A stretch of 51,219 bases of DNA, from the NCBI GenBank assembly GCA_934155005.1, contig CAKPGR010000007.1:1-51219 (forward strand), read 5' to 3'. The DNA is from an uncultured Bacilli bacterium (GTDB taxonomy: Bacteria; Bacillota_I; Bacilli_A; RF39; UBA660). Positions 35,420 through 45,002 of the stretch are shown piece by piece. Every line of letters starts with the position of its first letter. Position 1 is the stretch's first letter. Position numbers and translations under genes: made by a program. The notes below the pieces were generated by a model that had not been told where the DNA came from, made no database searches, and was given only the letters and a program-made list of their open reading frames with translations.

Positions 35420-36238
35420 CTAATATTCATCTAAAAAACTTTTATATTTACCATTTTTTTTAGTTCCTAAAACACAATTTAAATTAACATTATCTAAACT
35501 TTTAAATATATTATAGTCTATATTTTCATTATTTTTTCTTAATTTTTTTATTAGTTCTTTCATTTCTTTTCTTTTACTTGTCCCATCATTTATAAGTGAA
35601 CATCCTTCTGTAAAACGACAAGCACAATTAATAAATGTAAGTTCATTAAATTTACGCCATGAAATAATATCATCCTCTTTTACTAAATATAATGGCCTAA
35701 TTAATTCTAATCCTTCAAAATTATCACTATGTAATTTTGGCATCATTGTCTTTATTTCAGAGCCATAAAACATGGATAATAAAGTTGTCTCTATAACATC
35801 ATCAAAGTGATGACCAAGCGCTATTTTATTGCAACCAAGTTCTTTAGCTTTATTATATAAAAATCCTCTTCTCATTCTAGCACACATATAACAAGGACTT
35901 TTATCCATCGTAGCTACTACATCAAAGATATCACTTTCAAATATTTCAATTGGAACATTTAAAGTTTTAGCATTATCAATAATAAAATTTAAATTATAAT
36001 CATTATATCCAGGATTCATAACAACATATCTAGCTTTAAATTTAATTTTACTATGTCTTTCTAATTCTTGAACACATTTGGCTAGTAAAAAAGAATCTTT
36101 ACCACCTGATATACATACCATTATATTATCATTTTCTTTAATTAATTCATATTCTTTTACAGCTTTTACAAATCGACTCCATATTTCTTTACGATATTTT
36201 TTTATTATGCTTCTTTCAATTTCTTTATATTTTTCCAT
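35420..36238 (-). CDS. TtcA-like tRNA 2-thiolation protein
   Basis: 272 residues. The PP-loop ATP pyrophosphatase motif is CISGGKDSFLLA, with a Cys pair in PCYMCARMRRG, GHHFDDVIETTL, and CACRFTEGC near the end; this is the TtcA/TtuA layout (s2C32 or related tRNA thiolation using an Fe-S cluster). The Cys pair is CYMC (CxxC). It overlaps the cysteine desulfurase gene by 14 bases, which would supply sulfur. The exact modified position cannot be read from sequence. Confidence 0.85.
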   Translation of the reverse strand: MEKYKEIERSIIKKYRKEIWSRFVKAVKEYELIKENDNIMVCISGGKDSFLLAKCVQELERHSKIKFKARYVVMNPGYNDYNLNFIIDNAKTLNVPIEIFESDIFDVVATMDKSPCYMCARMRRGFLYNKAKELGCNKIALGHHFDDVIETTLLSMFYGSEIKTMMPKLHSDNFEGLELIRPLYLVKEDDIISWRKFNELTFINCACRFTEGCSLINDGTSKRKEMKELIKKLRKNNENIDYNIFKSLDNVNLNCVLGTKKNGKYKSFLDEY

Positions 36239-37367
36239 TTTCTAACTCCTTGTAACATTTATCGAAAATTTCTAAAAACTCATCTATTTCTTCTTTTTTT
36301 GTTAAATGTGATAAACTTATACGTACAGATGATGTAGCAAGTGATTTATCCTTTGTTAAAGAATACACTAGCTTTGATGGTGTTTCTGTTGGACAACATG
36401 ATATTTTAGCCGAAATATAAACATTATTTTCTTCTAATTTTTTTACTAAATCTAAAGCTTTAACATTTTTTAAACTTATATTTATAATAAACGGAATTGA
36501 ATTACATGTACTATTAATGTGAATATTTTTATATTCGTTTAATTTATTCATAATTATTTTATTTAGTTCTAGAACATATTGATAGCGTATATCCAAATAT
36601 TTTAAAGCCTTATCAACAGCTACATCACAAGCTACTATACTTGCTGTATTTGGTGTTCCACTTCTATATATAGTAGTTGATTTACCACCACTTATTTGTG
36701 GTTTTAAATTAACTTGTTCTTTTTTTACTAAAATACTTATACCATTTAACCCATAAAATTTATGAGGATTTATAGTGATTAAATCAACGTTACTATAATC
36801 TATATTTATTTTTCCAAATGCTTGTGTAGCATCTGTGTGAAAAAAACAATTTGGGTACTCTTTTAATATTTTTCCAATTTCTTCTATTGGTTGCTTTATT
36901 CCAATTTCACTATCAACAGCTGCTATACTTACTAATATTGTATCATCTCTAATTAAATCTTTTAATTCATCTATATCAACCATACCGTCTTGTTTAAGTG
37001 GTAAAATATCAATTTCAAAACCTTTTTCTTGCATAATAGTCGCTGCTGAAATAATAGAATTATGTTCTAAACTACTTAAAATAATATGTTTTCCCCTATT
37101 ACTATATCTTTCAAGTAATCCTTTTATTACTAAATTGTTTGATTCACTAGCACCGGATGTATAAATTATTTCATTTTCTTTTACTTTTAAATTTTTAGCT
37201 ATATTTTTTGTACTATTATCAATTAGTCTTTTTGCTTCTATTCCTAAGTTATGAATTGAATTTGGATTAGCAAAATATGTTTTTGTTATATAATAAAATT
37301 TATCAAGAACCTCTAAATCAACAGGGCTACTTGCTGCATAATCTAAATATATCATAATAATCACCAA
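36225..37367 (-). CDS. Cysteine desulfurase (NifS/IscS family)
   Basis: 380 residues of the PLP-dependent class V aminotransferase fold. It releases sulfur from cysteine for Fe-S clusters and tRNA thiolation. The N-terminus is IYLDYAASSPVD; the PLP lysine lies in NPHKFYGLNG, with DATQAFGK upstream; the loop ISCCPTETPSK carries the candidate catalytic Cys, and SVRISLS the PLP-associated Arg. First gene of the operon with the TtcA-like and PFOR genes. The promoter lies at about 37380-37409. No scaffold gene (IscU or NifU) is adjacent. Confidence 0.92.
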   Translation of the reverse strand: MVIIMIYLDYAASSPVDLEVLDKFYYITKTYFANPNSIHNLGIEAKRLIDNSTKNIAKNLKVKENEIIYTSGASESNNLVIKGLLERYSNRGKHIILSSLEHNSIISAATIMQEKGFEIDILPLKQDGMVDIDELKDLIRDDTILVSIAAVDSEIGIKQPIEEIGKILKEYPNCFFHTDATQAFGKINIDYSNVDLITINPHKFYGLNGISILVKKEQVNLKPQISGGKSTTIYRSGTPNTASIVACDVAVDKALKYLDIRYQYVLELNKIIMNKLNEYKNIHINSTCNSIPFIINISLKNVKALDLVKKLEENNVYISAKISCCPTETPSKLVYSLTKDKSLATSSVRISLSHLTKKEEIDEFLEIFDKCYKELENGKI

Positions 37368-37379
37368 CTTCTACTATTT

Positions 37380-37419
37380 ATTATAAAGTGGATAATGGTT
37401 TTATGTCAATGATTATCAA
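37380..37419 (-). promoter_or_regulatory. Promoter of the cysteine desulfurase operon
   Basis: Minus strand TTGACA (37409-37404), an 18-base spacer and TATAAT (37385-37380) give a near-consensus promoter. TGATAATCATTGACA overlaps the -35 and resembles a degenerate Fur/PerR box; that match is weak. Confidence 0.65.
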
Positions 37420-37440
37420 TATTTATTTTATATATATAAA

Positions 37441-37464
37441 AAAATTAGTTTTTAAACTAATCTT
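37441..37464 (-). terminator. Terminator of the Tad-like operon
   Basis: ATTAGTTT / AAACTAAT followed by a T-run on the minus strand, just past the last gene. Confidence 0.75.
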
Positions 37465-37466
37465 TT

Positions 37467-38252
37467 TTAAAAATTCATCATTTGCATCATTGAAAGTAGT
37501 AATAGTAACATTATACCACCACCTGTAACAAATAACATTTGCATTGTTTTTTGTTCCATTTTTTCAAGTCTTTCTTTATATTTTTCAGCACGAGCTTTAT
37601 TTTGTAGTGCTGATACAGTTTTAGAAAACATAACTAATTGTTCTTGCTTGTTCTCTTGTGAACCTAAGCCTAAACGATATAAAAGTCTCATCATACGCAT
37701 TGAATCACGAACAGGATATTCTTTAGCAAAATCCATATAAGGATCTACTGATGAATCTCCTTCTTCTATTTTAGCTACTAACTTTTCTAGACCTGGCACA
37801 AATATTTCAGGTGCACTTTTAATTGATCTTCTAAGCGCTACTGGAACAGTATAATGTTGAATTAAAATTTCCAAACTCTTTAAATAATATGGTAACATTC
37901 TATCTATATTATGAAGATTTTTCTTATAATATGCTTGTAAGCTAGTATATGGAGATTTAAAAACTAAAAATCCAATTATAACAGCTAATAAAACATTAAT
38001 AAAACTAAATTTGTACATAGCAAATGCAAAAATTAAAACAATTATTGTCAAAAGACCATTTCTTACTCTATTACTATATAATTTATTAACATCAATATCT
38101 TTGCCATACTTAATTCTAAGTAAAAATTCATAATCATCTTCCATTAGTCCTCTAAAATATGGTTCTACATCATTTATAAATTTACCTGTATCTATATGAT
38201 TTGAATATTGCATTATAAATATAATAATGACTGCGATAATTAAAAATTCCAT
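37467..38252 (-). CDS. TadC-like type II/IV secretion inner-membrane protein
   Basis: 261 residues with an N-terminal hydrophobic segment, a pair of segments near 70-100 and a C-terminal one (TGGGIMLLLLLSMMQMM). The central cytoplasmic region is helical. It overlaps the preceding TadB-like gene end to start. GspF/TadC proteins form the inner-membrane platform on which an ATPase pushes pilin subunits. Last gene of the operon. Confidence 0.7.
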   Translation of the reverse strand: MEFLIIAVIIIFIMQYSNHIDTGKFINDVEPYFRGLMEDDYEFLLRIKYGKDIDVNKLYSNRVRNGLLTIIVLIFAFAMYKFSFINVLLAVIIGFLVFKSPYTSLQAYYKKNLHNIDRMLPYYLKSLEILIQHYTVPVALRRSIKSAPEIFVPGLEKLVAKIEEGDSSVDPYMDFAKEYPVRDSMRMMRLLYRLGLGSQENKQEQLVMFSKTVSALQNKARAEKYKERLEKMEQKTMQMLFVTGGGIMLLLLLSMMQMMNF

Positions 38253-39157
38253 TATTCAGCCCCCACATTCTCATTATAATATTTCTCACCACTAAGTAAG
38301 AAAAGGGAATTAATTACAATTATTCCATGTAATAAAACATTAACTAAAACATTTTCACTTAATAACGAAATATATGATTCTGTTCCAAGTAAAAATTGAA
38401 CTAACATAACCATTAAATAAAGAACCATACCAAATTGTAAGAATTTTTTGTGGAAAGTTGCTCTATCAATTCTATCACGATAAACATTTTCAACTAACAT
38501 ATCTATATCTTGTGACATATTTTCTAAGGCATCACTAGAATTTTTTGAACCTTCATTAGTAATTTGTAAGAATAATTGATGCATATTTCTAACTATATAA
38601 TAATCATATTTGTTATTCATATATTCAATTGATTGATCAATTGTACCATTTTCGTAAGCCATATCAATCATCATTTTAACATCACTACTAACTGGGTCTT
38701 CTAAAACACCTGATTCATAAACACCTTCTAATGCTTTAACAAATGATTGTGTAGTCGCAAACTCCATTATCGTATTTGTCGTATATACTTGAATTTGTTC
38801 AAAAATAAATTCACTATATATTCTTTTACATCTTAAATATGTTAAATATGGAATTACAATAACAGCAAGTATAGCATAAATAAAAGAAAGAATTAAGTTA
38901 TAAAAATATAAATATGAAATTACAGCAGCAGTTATAGCAAATACAGCTATTTGGATTGTATATTGCTTTTTAGTATAATCTTGACCTAAATCTTTTACCT
39001 TTTTTCTTATTTCCTTATATGAATAAGGAGCATATTTATCATACAAAATATTTGTTTGTTTCGATATAAATTTATATACATTATCCCCTGTATTAAATCT
39101 ATACGCCATTACAAATATTATTATAAAAGATATTATTAAAAATATTACAAAAGTCAT
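38252..39157 (-). CDS. TadB-like type II secretion F-domain protein
   Basis: 301 residues. It starts with a hydrophobic segment, has a TM pair near 70-105, a helical cytoplasmic region (about 110-230) and two C-terminal segments (near 232-252 and 265-285). Layout and position next to the TadA-type ATPase and TadC-like gene identify it as a platform protein of a Tad/Flp-type system. It starts 13 bases after the ATPase stop. Confidence 0.75.
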   Translation of the reverse strand: MTFVIFLIISFIIIFVMAYRFNTGDNVYKFISKQTNILYDKYAPYSYKEIRKKVKDLGQDYTKKQYTIQIAVFAITAAVISYLYFYNLILSFIYAILAVIVIPYLTYLRCKRIYSEFIFEQIQVYTTNTIMEFATTQSFVKALEGVYESGVLEDPVSSDVKMMIDMAYENGTIDQSIEYMNNKYDYYIVRNMHQLFLQITNEGSKNSSDALENMSQDIDMLVENVYRDRIDRATFHKKFLQFGMVLYLMVMLVQFLLGTESYISLLSENVLVNVLLHGIIVINSLFLLSGEKYYNENVGAE

Positions 39158-39169
39158 TTTTTTACCTCC

Positions 39170-40516
39170 TTATTCAAAGATAATATCATCATTTTTTTGA
39201 TTAATTTGTGAATTAATAGGTTGATTTATTGGTTGTTCTACCTTTGGGATATTATTAATTGGTGAAATATTAGATTCTACAGAAGTAGTATTTAATATTT
39301 TATTATCTGATACATTACCAGTTGAGTTTATATTTACTGGTTGATTCATTTTTTGGATATTGTTAGTAGAATTATTATTTATAGGTTTTATTTGTTCAAC
39401 ATTTGTTGATGTACTACTAACTTGATTCATAACTGGTTGCTCTCTACTTTCAGTTGTTTCACCAGGTTTTATAGCATCTTCACTAAGTATAACCCCTTGT
39501 CTATCCAAATAGTCTAATAAATATTTAGATGGCTTATTTCTAATAACATGTCCACTTGTTGTTTTTTTATAAATTTCGTTATATTTTGCTTCATTATCTT
39601 CTGTTACATAAAACTCAGTAACCTCAGCTATTTCACGAACAAAACGTTTTGTCACTTTATCTTGATATCCTCTTATATAAACACCTAATTGAACATATCT
39701 ATGAATTGATTTTAAAAATTGTTCAATATCTTGATTTGTTTCTAGTAAGCTATACATACGACTTGGTATAGATGATGCTTTATCAGCATGTATAGTAGAC
39801 AAAATATAATGTCCTGATGATATTGAGTTACGAACCGCAAGTACTGCCTCAGCACTACGGACTTCGGAAAGTAATATCCATTTAGGATTTTGTCTCATAC
39901 ATGTAACTAATACATCTGTATAAGAAGCTATATTGTTTGTTTTCATGGCCACAATATCACGGTGTGGAAAAATTTTATCTAAATGAAGTTCCAAAGTATC
40001 TTCTATTGTTATTATTTTTTCATCTTCTCTTGTTTTAGAAGCTAGATATTTAACAAATTCTGTTTTACCGGAACCTGTTTCTCCACAGACAATGATATTA
40101 CAGTGCCCTAAAACACATTGAACTAAAAAATCATGTATATCCAAATCAACATATTTTTCCTTTAAAAGTTTATCTTTTTCTAAACGTATTTTAGCTGGGG
40201 TTTTACGAATAACACAAGCTATTCCATTTTTAGCTATTGAATCGTGAACAAAATTTAAACGTAATTCTGATCCTTCAGCATCTAGAAATGGATGAGCCAT
40301 GTTAAAAGTTTTCCCCATTACATTTGAACATTGAAAAGCAAGTTTTTCCATAAATGCATTATTAACAACCGTATTTTCAACGCGAACAATACCTCTTGAC
40401 AAAGTCTTTAAATGTAGTTGTCCATCATTACTATAAGATATATCTGTTATATCGTCATTATCTAAATATTGTTGTAATACACCAAAATCAATTTGGGAAA
40501 ACATATCATCCATCAT
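39170..40516 (-). CDS. TadA/VirB11-type secretion ATPase
   Basis: 448 residues. Walker A CGETGSGKTEF near residue 150, the Asp-box IITIEDTLEL, and the Walker-B-adjacent WILLSEVRSAEA mark a GspE/TadA ATPase that powers pilus or pseudopilus assembly. An N-terminal domain (about 1-125) holds the RLNFVHDS segment. The C-terminal about 100 residues are low-complexity, rich in Asn, Gln, Ser and Pro, unusual for this family. Operon neighbours are SAF-domain protein and TadB/C-like genes. Confidence 0.9.
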   Translation of the reverse strand: MMDDMFSQIDFGVLQQYLDNDDITDISYSNDGQLHLKTLSRGIVRVENTVVNNAFMEKLAFQCSNVMGKTFNMAHPFLDAEGSELRLNFVHDSIAKNGIACVIRKTPAKIRLEKDKLLKEKYVDLDIHDFLVQCVLGHCNIIVCGETGSGKTEFVKYLASKTREDEKIITIEDTLELHLDKIFPHRDIVAMKTNNIASYTDVLVTCMRQNPKWILLSEVRSAEAVLAVRNSISSGHYILSTIHADKASSIPSRMYSLLETNQDIEQFLKSIHRYVQLGVYIRGYQDKVTKRFVREIAEVTEFYVTEDNEAKYNEIYKKTTSGHVIRNKPSKYLLDYLDRQGVILSEDAIKPGETTESREQPVMNQVSSTSTNVEQIKPINNNSTNNIQKMNQPVNINSTGNVSDNKILNTTSVESNISPINNIPKVEQPINQPINSQINQKNDDIIFE

Positions 40517-40522
40517 ATGTTA

Positions 40523-41380
40523 TTAGCTTTCCTTTTTTGTTGTTTTATCTGTATTTGTTTTATCAGTTGTCTTATTATCTGTTGTTGTAGTTTTATCTTC
40601 TATTTCATCATTTGGAACTGTATTTGCATTTATGAAATCTTTTAATGTTTGACTACTTACAACTGTTTCTCCAACTTTTGCATCTACATTAATACCATGT
40701 GGTACTGGGAATAACTCTACTGAAAAATTACTCATATAACTAGCTTTTCTAAGTAATATATTTAATTCACTTTCAACACCAAATATAATATAAGCTGGTA
40801 TTCTTGCTTCTTCACTATTTTCAAAAACATTTTGTCCAGATGAATCTTTAACAGCTAAAACTTTAACATTTTCTATTAATTTTCCAACCATTAAAGTATC
40901 ACTTTCATTGTATGCTTTCATATAAATGTCGATATAATTTCCTGGATAAATTGAATTACCATATGTTGAATCCATTGTTACTTTAAAGTTGTATGGAATT
41001 TGTCCTTTCTCTAAATCTACGAAGGCAGCATCTGGAAGATCTTCTTCCTTAACTACAGCTTCTTTATAAAATAAGCTACCTTTTGGAATAACTGTATTAG
41101 CAGCTGTATATTTTCCAACTACAGCACTTGATAAAGTATAAACATTATCTTGTAATACAACTGGTGCGATATCAACATAACTAATCATATCACTTGTTAT
41201 TTTAGTTCTTGGTTGAATGGTTTCAGAAGCAACTGGTATATTAGTTACTGGACTAACCATCTTATTAATTTGATAACGATATCCTAAAAATAAAACCAAA
41301 ATTATTAATAGAACACCTACTACTGTTACAGTATTTTTATTTTGAAAAAATCTTTTTATTGCTATTGTAAAATTATTCAT
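40523..41380 (-). CDS. CpaB-like SAF-domain pilus assembly protein
   Basis: 285 residues. One N-terminal transmembrane helix (about 16-35) then the SAF domain (about 45-115, with VASETIQPRTKI and NTVIPKGSLF) that characterises CpaB/RcpC, followed by a beta-rich region and a low-complexity Thr/Lys/Asp tail. CpaB-type proteins sit on the outer side of the membrane in Tad systems and are thought to bind peptidoglycan. The ribosome binding site is AAAGGAATG. Confidence 0.85.
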   Translation of the reverse strand: MNNFTIAIKRFFQNKNTVTVVGVLLIILVLFLGYRYQINKMVSPVTNIPVASETIQPRTKITSDMISYVDIAPVVLQDNVYTLSSAVVGKYTAANTVIPKGSLFYKEAVVKEEDLPDAAFVDLEKGQIPYNFKVTMDSTYGNSIYPGNYIDIYMKAYNESDTLMVGKLIENVKVLAVKDSSGQNVFENSEEARIPAYIIFGVESELNILLRKASYMSNFSVELFPVPHGINVDAKVGETVVSSQTLKDFINANTVPNDEIEDKTTTTDNKTTDKTNTDKTTKKES

Positions 41381-41394
41381 TTTATCATTCCTTT

Positions 41395-41796
41395 CTAATA
41401 TGGAGTTTCTAATATTGCATCTATTTTATTTTCAATATTGAACTCTACGACTTCTTCACTTGTACTTGTTTTTTCTTTTGATGACACTTTAAGACTAACC
41501 TTAGGTGGTGTCTCACTAACATCGTAAATTTTAATTACATATGTATTACCTAAGGCAACACTATTTGAAAATCTTCTAATAAAATTTTCTACAAATTTCT
41601 CTCTATTTATCCTAACATTTCCTGTTGTTTTATAATAAGAAATATCAATAGCATCATACATAGCTGCTTCTGTTACCTCTTTTAAAACTGTATAATTTTG
41701 TTCATCCTCAGTTGTTACAGTTTGGAAGAAATAAATAAAAGCTACTGATATAACACCAATCGTAATTATCATTATACTCCAAAATGACTCTTTCAT
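41395..41796 (-). CDS. Small single-pass protein of the Tad-like operon
   Basis: 133 residues: one N-terminal transmembrane helix (SFWSIMIITIGVISVAFIYF) and a small extracellular domain. It may be a TadE-like pseudopilin by position and topology; no Glu+5 prepilin motif is visible. Stop is TAG, 14 bases before the CpaB-like start. Confidence 0.65.
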   Translation of the reverse strand: MKESFWSIMIITIGVISVAFIYFFQTVTTEDEQNYTVLKEVTEAAMYDAIDISYYKTTGNVRINREKFVENFIRRFSNSVALGNTYVIKIYDVSETPPKVSLKVSSKEKTSTSEEVVEFNIENKIDAILETPY

Positions 41797-41813
41797 TTAT
41801 TTACCTCCTTCAT

Positions 41814-44297
41814 TTATTTAATACATGTATAAAAATTATCTTTTGTAACATTTTTACATGTACCACCTACCAATCCTGATATAGAGCTATGAACAAAATT
41901 ACTTATACATGCTGATGAGTTGTTTATCTTACATTGTAGATTGAAATCACTATAATTTTTTGCATATCCTTTTCTAATTTGTTTAATTAATTGAGGTGTT
42001 AAAACAAATTCATATAATGGTTCTTTTTTATAAACACTATCACCATCAACACTTCTATTTAGTCTTATTTTTGTTTTAACAGTTGTTTGGTTATTCCAAT
42101 TAGTACCTGGATATCTTCCTTTGTAATTATCATTAAACATACCTTTTTTTAATCCACTTTGACTTATAGTTTTATCAGCATCATAACTTGGAAAAGGATT
42201 ATCTAAATCTATAACTCTATATATGATATTTATACCTTTTAATGGACAAACTAATTTTTCACAAGTTTGAACCGCTGTATTGTAGCTTACTCCTTGTGCT
42301 ACCTTTGTTTCAACACAAGCAAGTAATTTACCATCCATGTCTTCATCATTCACATTATTAGTATTTGGACAATGTGGAATATCTGAATTATTACAAATTT
42401 TTTTCTTACAATTACTAGCTGATTCACCAGCCATAACACATGTTTTAATTGAAACATTTTCCATTGGTGGATCACAATAATAATCATCATCTGAATTATC
42501 ACATAATTCTTCTTCTTTTACAGGCTCTGTACTATCACATAAATTAGCATATTGAGCATGTAGTACTAATCCAGCTCTTGCTGTTGTATCCGCACATGTT
42601 ACACACGCATTATCAGGTGGTGGACAAACATAGTTTTTTGGTTCAGTTGTCTCATCAATTGTTTTATCACAATATTGTTGTTGTAAATCTAAACATCTAT
42701 TTTCAAGAGATGTTTTTGTATTTTTATCAGCACAATAATCAAGTATTTTTCCTTCATTTTTTGTTCCTTCTGGACAAATACATGATGTATCAGAATTTTT
42801 TAGAATTTTATAATAACATTTATATTCAGAGTTAGCGATATTACCAAAAGCATTATCATGACCTAATTTATTTGTTTTAATAATTAAATTATATTTTTTG
42901 TTTTCTTTAGCATCACTAGAAATAGCTAAATTGCCATACCCTATATCAGTAAAATTATTAGACGGTTTTGTACTTGAAACTTTACCATCTTTGATACTTA
43001 CGTATCTATTATAATTACTATCTAAAGTATATGATGTAGTTGCTGTAACTACTATTTTATTATTTGATACCGTCTTCTTATATGAAGTATTATTTTTATT
43101 TAACTTTGCCGTTGCTGTTGCTGCACCATTTTCATATTCAACTGTAACATCAGTTTGAAAATTATATAATTGACTTGTATCTACATTTTGACAAGCTGAT
43201 ATATTACTTCCCTCAATAGTACAAGTTCTTCTTCCAAAGAAACTCAATGAGTATTTATTAAATTCTATTTCATTTTTATTAGCACCTGTTGGCCACACTA
43301 AATAACCATTAGAAACATTATGTGCATAATTTCCTGGATATACTTGTTGTACATATTCTAAGCAATAAATATTACATCCATTTCCTTGATAAGTTAATTT
43401 CCCATTTGCCGTAGCATTTTCAACTACATCTGATGAATTACATGATACCTGTTCTGTATATTCTGCAAAAGTTCCTATATTACTTTTTCCTGTATTATTG
43501 CACTTTGCTGGTGCTGATGCAGTTTTTACAGCATAACACTTTTTAGGAGAAACACCTTTAAAAAAATCAATAATATTATAACCAGCGCCATATTTTGAAT
43601 TTGCTAAAATACTTCTATTAAATGTTGTAGTTGACCTAATTCCTATATCATCCCAACTTGTATTTAAATGAAAATATTCTTGATTAGAAAAATGTTCTGA
43701 CTCCCATGAGGTTTTTAATCCTGATGCTGCTAAATCTTTTGGAGTAATATAGTAATATGATCCTCCATTATTTTGAGTCCAAGATAAAATTGGTTGTGTA
43801 ATAATTCTATACCCCTTACAATTAATTCCACAAGTAGGATCACTTTTTTCTGTATCACGATCAAGAACATTCTCATCTGAAATTCCCATATAATTTAAAT
43901 ACAATTTATAATCATTTACTACAACGTTTAACAAATAATCACTAAGTCTATTCCAATCATTAGATCCATAATTGAAACTTGGTATATAGTGTCCTTCCGC
44001 AATATATTTAGTTCCAGTTATATATGCACTATTATTAGATACAATAATTGAATGTGAACCATGTGGATTTTCTTCTAATGAGCTTCCATTATAATACACA
44101 AGTGTCATTAAAACTGTAACATGATGATTATTATTATAAGGACAAAGCCCTTTGATACCACGACACCCATTATGACTAGCTCCACTTACACCAGACGATG
44201 TACCATTATTCGTATTAACACCAAGCGCATATACACTACCACTTACAATTATCAAAAGTAATGATACTATACCTAAAAACCTTTTAGTGACCTTCAT
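41814..44297 (-). CDS. Large secreted cysteine-rich surface protein
   Basis: 827 residues, not recognised. A signal peptide is clear (KRFLGIVSLLLIIVSGSVYA). The mature protein is rich in Asn, Ser, Thr and Cys; a cluster of cysteines lies around 505-710 (for example CICPEGTKNEG, CPPPDNACVTCAD). No LPXTG motif or C-terminal membrane helix is seen. It is encoded between the 212-aa membrane protein and the pilin-like 133-aa protein, so it may be a structural or adhesive component exported with the Tad-like machine. The many cysteines suggest disulfides, fitting a membrane thioredoxin elsewhere in the window. Confidence 0.75.
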   Translation of the reverse strand: MKVTKRFLGIVSLLLIIVSGSVYALGVNTNNGTSSGVSGASHNGCRGIKGLCPYNNNHHVTVLMTLVYYNGSSLEENPHGSHSIIVSNNSAYITGTKYIAEGHYIPSFNYGSNDWNRLSDYLLNVVVNDYKLYLNYMGISDENVLDRDTEKSDPTCGINCKGYRIITQPILSWTQNNGGSYYYITPKDLAASGLKTSWESEHFSNQEYFHLNTSWDDIGIRSTTTFNRSILANSKYGAGYNIIDFFKGVSPKKCYAVKTASAPAKCNNTGKSNIGTFAEYTEQVSCNSSDVVENATANGKLTYQGNGCNIYCLEYVQQVYPGNYAHNVSNGYLVWPTGANKNEIEFNKYSLSFFGRRTCTIEGSNISACQNVDTSQLYNFQTDVTVEYENGAATATAKLNKNNTSYKKTVSNNKIVVTATTSYTLDSNYNRYVSIKDGKVSSTKPSNNFTDIGYGNLAISSDAKENKKYNLIIKTNKLGHDNAFGNIANSEYKCYYKILKNSDTSCICPEGTKNEGKILDYCADKNTKTSLENRCLDLQQQYCDKTIDETTEPKNYVCPPPDNACVTCADTTARAGLVLHAQYANLCDSTEPVKEEELCDNSDDDYYCDPPMENVSIKTCVMAGESASNCKKKICNNSDIPHCPNTNNVNDEDMDGKLLACVETKVAQGVSYNTAVQTCEKLVCPLKGINIIYRVIDLDNPFPSYDADKTISQSGLKKGMFNDNYKGRYPGTNWNNQTTVKTKIRLNRSVDGDSVYKKEPLYEFVLTPQLIKQIRKGYAKNYSDFNLQCKINNSSACISNFVHSSISGLVGGTCKNVTKDNFYTCIK

Positions 44298-44307
44298 ATG
44301 TCACCTC

Positions 44308-44946
44308 CTAAAATAAATCTTCTTTTCTATTATATCTCCAAATCGTAACTGATAATATGATAATTATAATTGGTAAAATAATATAATAATAATTTAAATA
44401 AATTTCAAATAAATCATCAAATAATCCGTTTTGTTTTTCATTAACTTCTTCTTTTTTTGTTTGATCTTGTTTATATTTTTCTATTTTACTTTTTAACTCC
44501 TCATAATTTTGTGTTTTTACCCATTTTTGACAATATTTAAATTTTTCTATTCCCTTACATATCTCATCATTATAAAGATAGTTATAATAAGGTAATGTTA
44601 TATAATGAGAATAAACTTTCTTATTAGAACAAGTTTCCATATATACATAAAACTTATAACTAGTTCCTTGGTAAAATTGATCTTGAAGTTCTATATTATC
44701 ACTAGTATAATTATAATTTTTATTGTGAGCTACATCTCTTACTAATAAACCGGGAATTAAGTTAGACAATTTAATTTTAAAAAATACATTATTATCTGAT
44801 TCAACATAGTCATATGTAATTTCTATATTTTTAGCTAATTCTTGATATTTAACTATTTCACTATTAGAACAAGTTTCAGCTTTCACAATTGGTACAAATA
44901 TAAACAATAATAGAAATAAAGATAAATATTTATACCATTTCATCAT
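44308..44946 (-). CDS. Secreted-domain protein with C-terminal membrane anchor
   Basis: 212 residues. Signal peptide (YLSLFLLLFIFVPIVKA, cleavage near AETCSN), an extracellular domain with paired cysteines (ETCSN, METCSN, KYCQKW), and a C-terminal helix (YYYIILPIIIIILSVTIW) with basic tail. Function unknown; co-transcribed with the Tad-like genes. Confidence 0.7.
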   Translation of the reverse strand: MMKWYKYLSLFLLLFIFVPIVKAETCSNSEIVKYQELAKNIEITYDYVESDNNVFFKIKLSNLIPGLLVRDVAHNKNYNYTSDNIELQDQFYQGTSYKFYVYMETCSNKKVYSHYITLPYYNYLYNDEICKGIEKFKYCQKWVKTQNYEELKSKIEKYKQDQTKKEEVNEKQNGLFDDLFEIYLNYYYIILPIIIIILSVTIWRYNRKEDLF

Positions 44947-45002
44947 ATCATCCTTTCTATTTTATTATAACACACATTTATCTTTTAACAACTAAAAATT
45001 CA

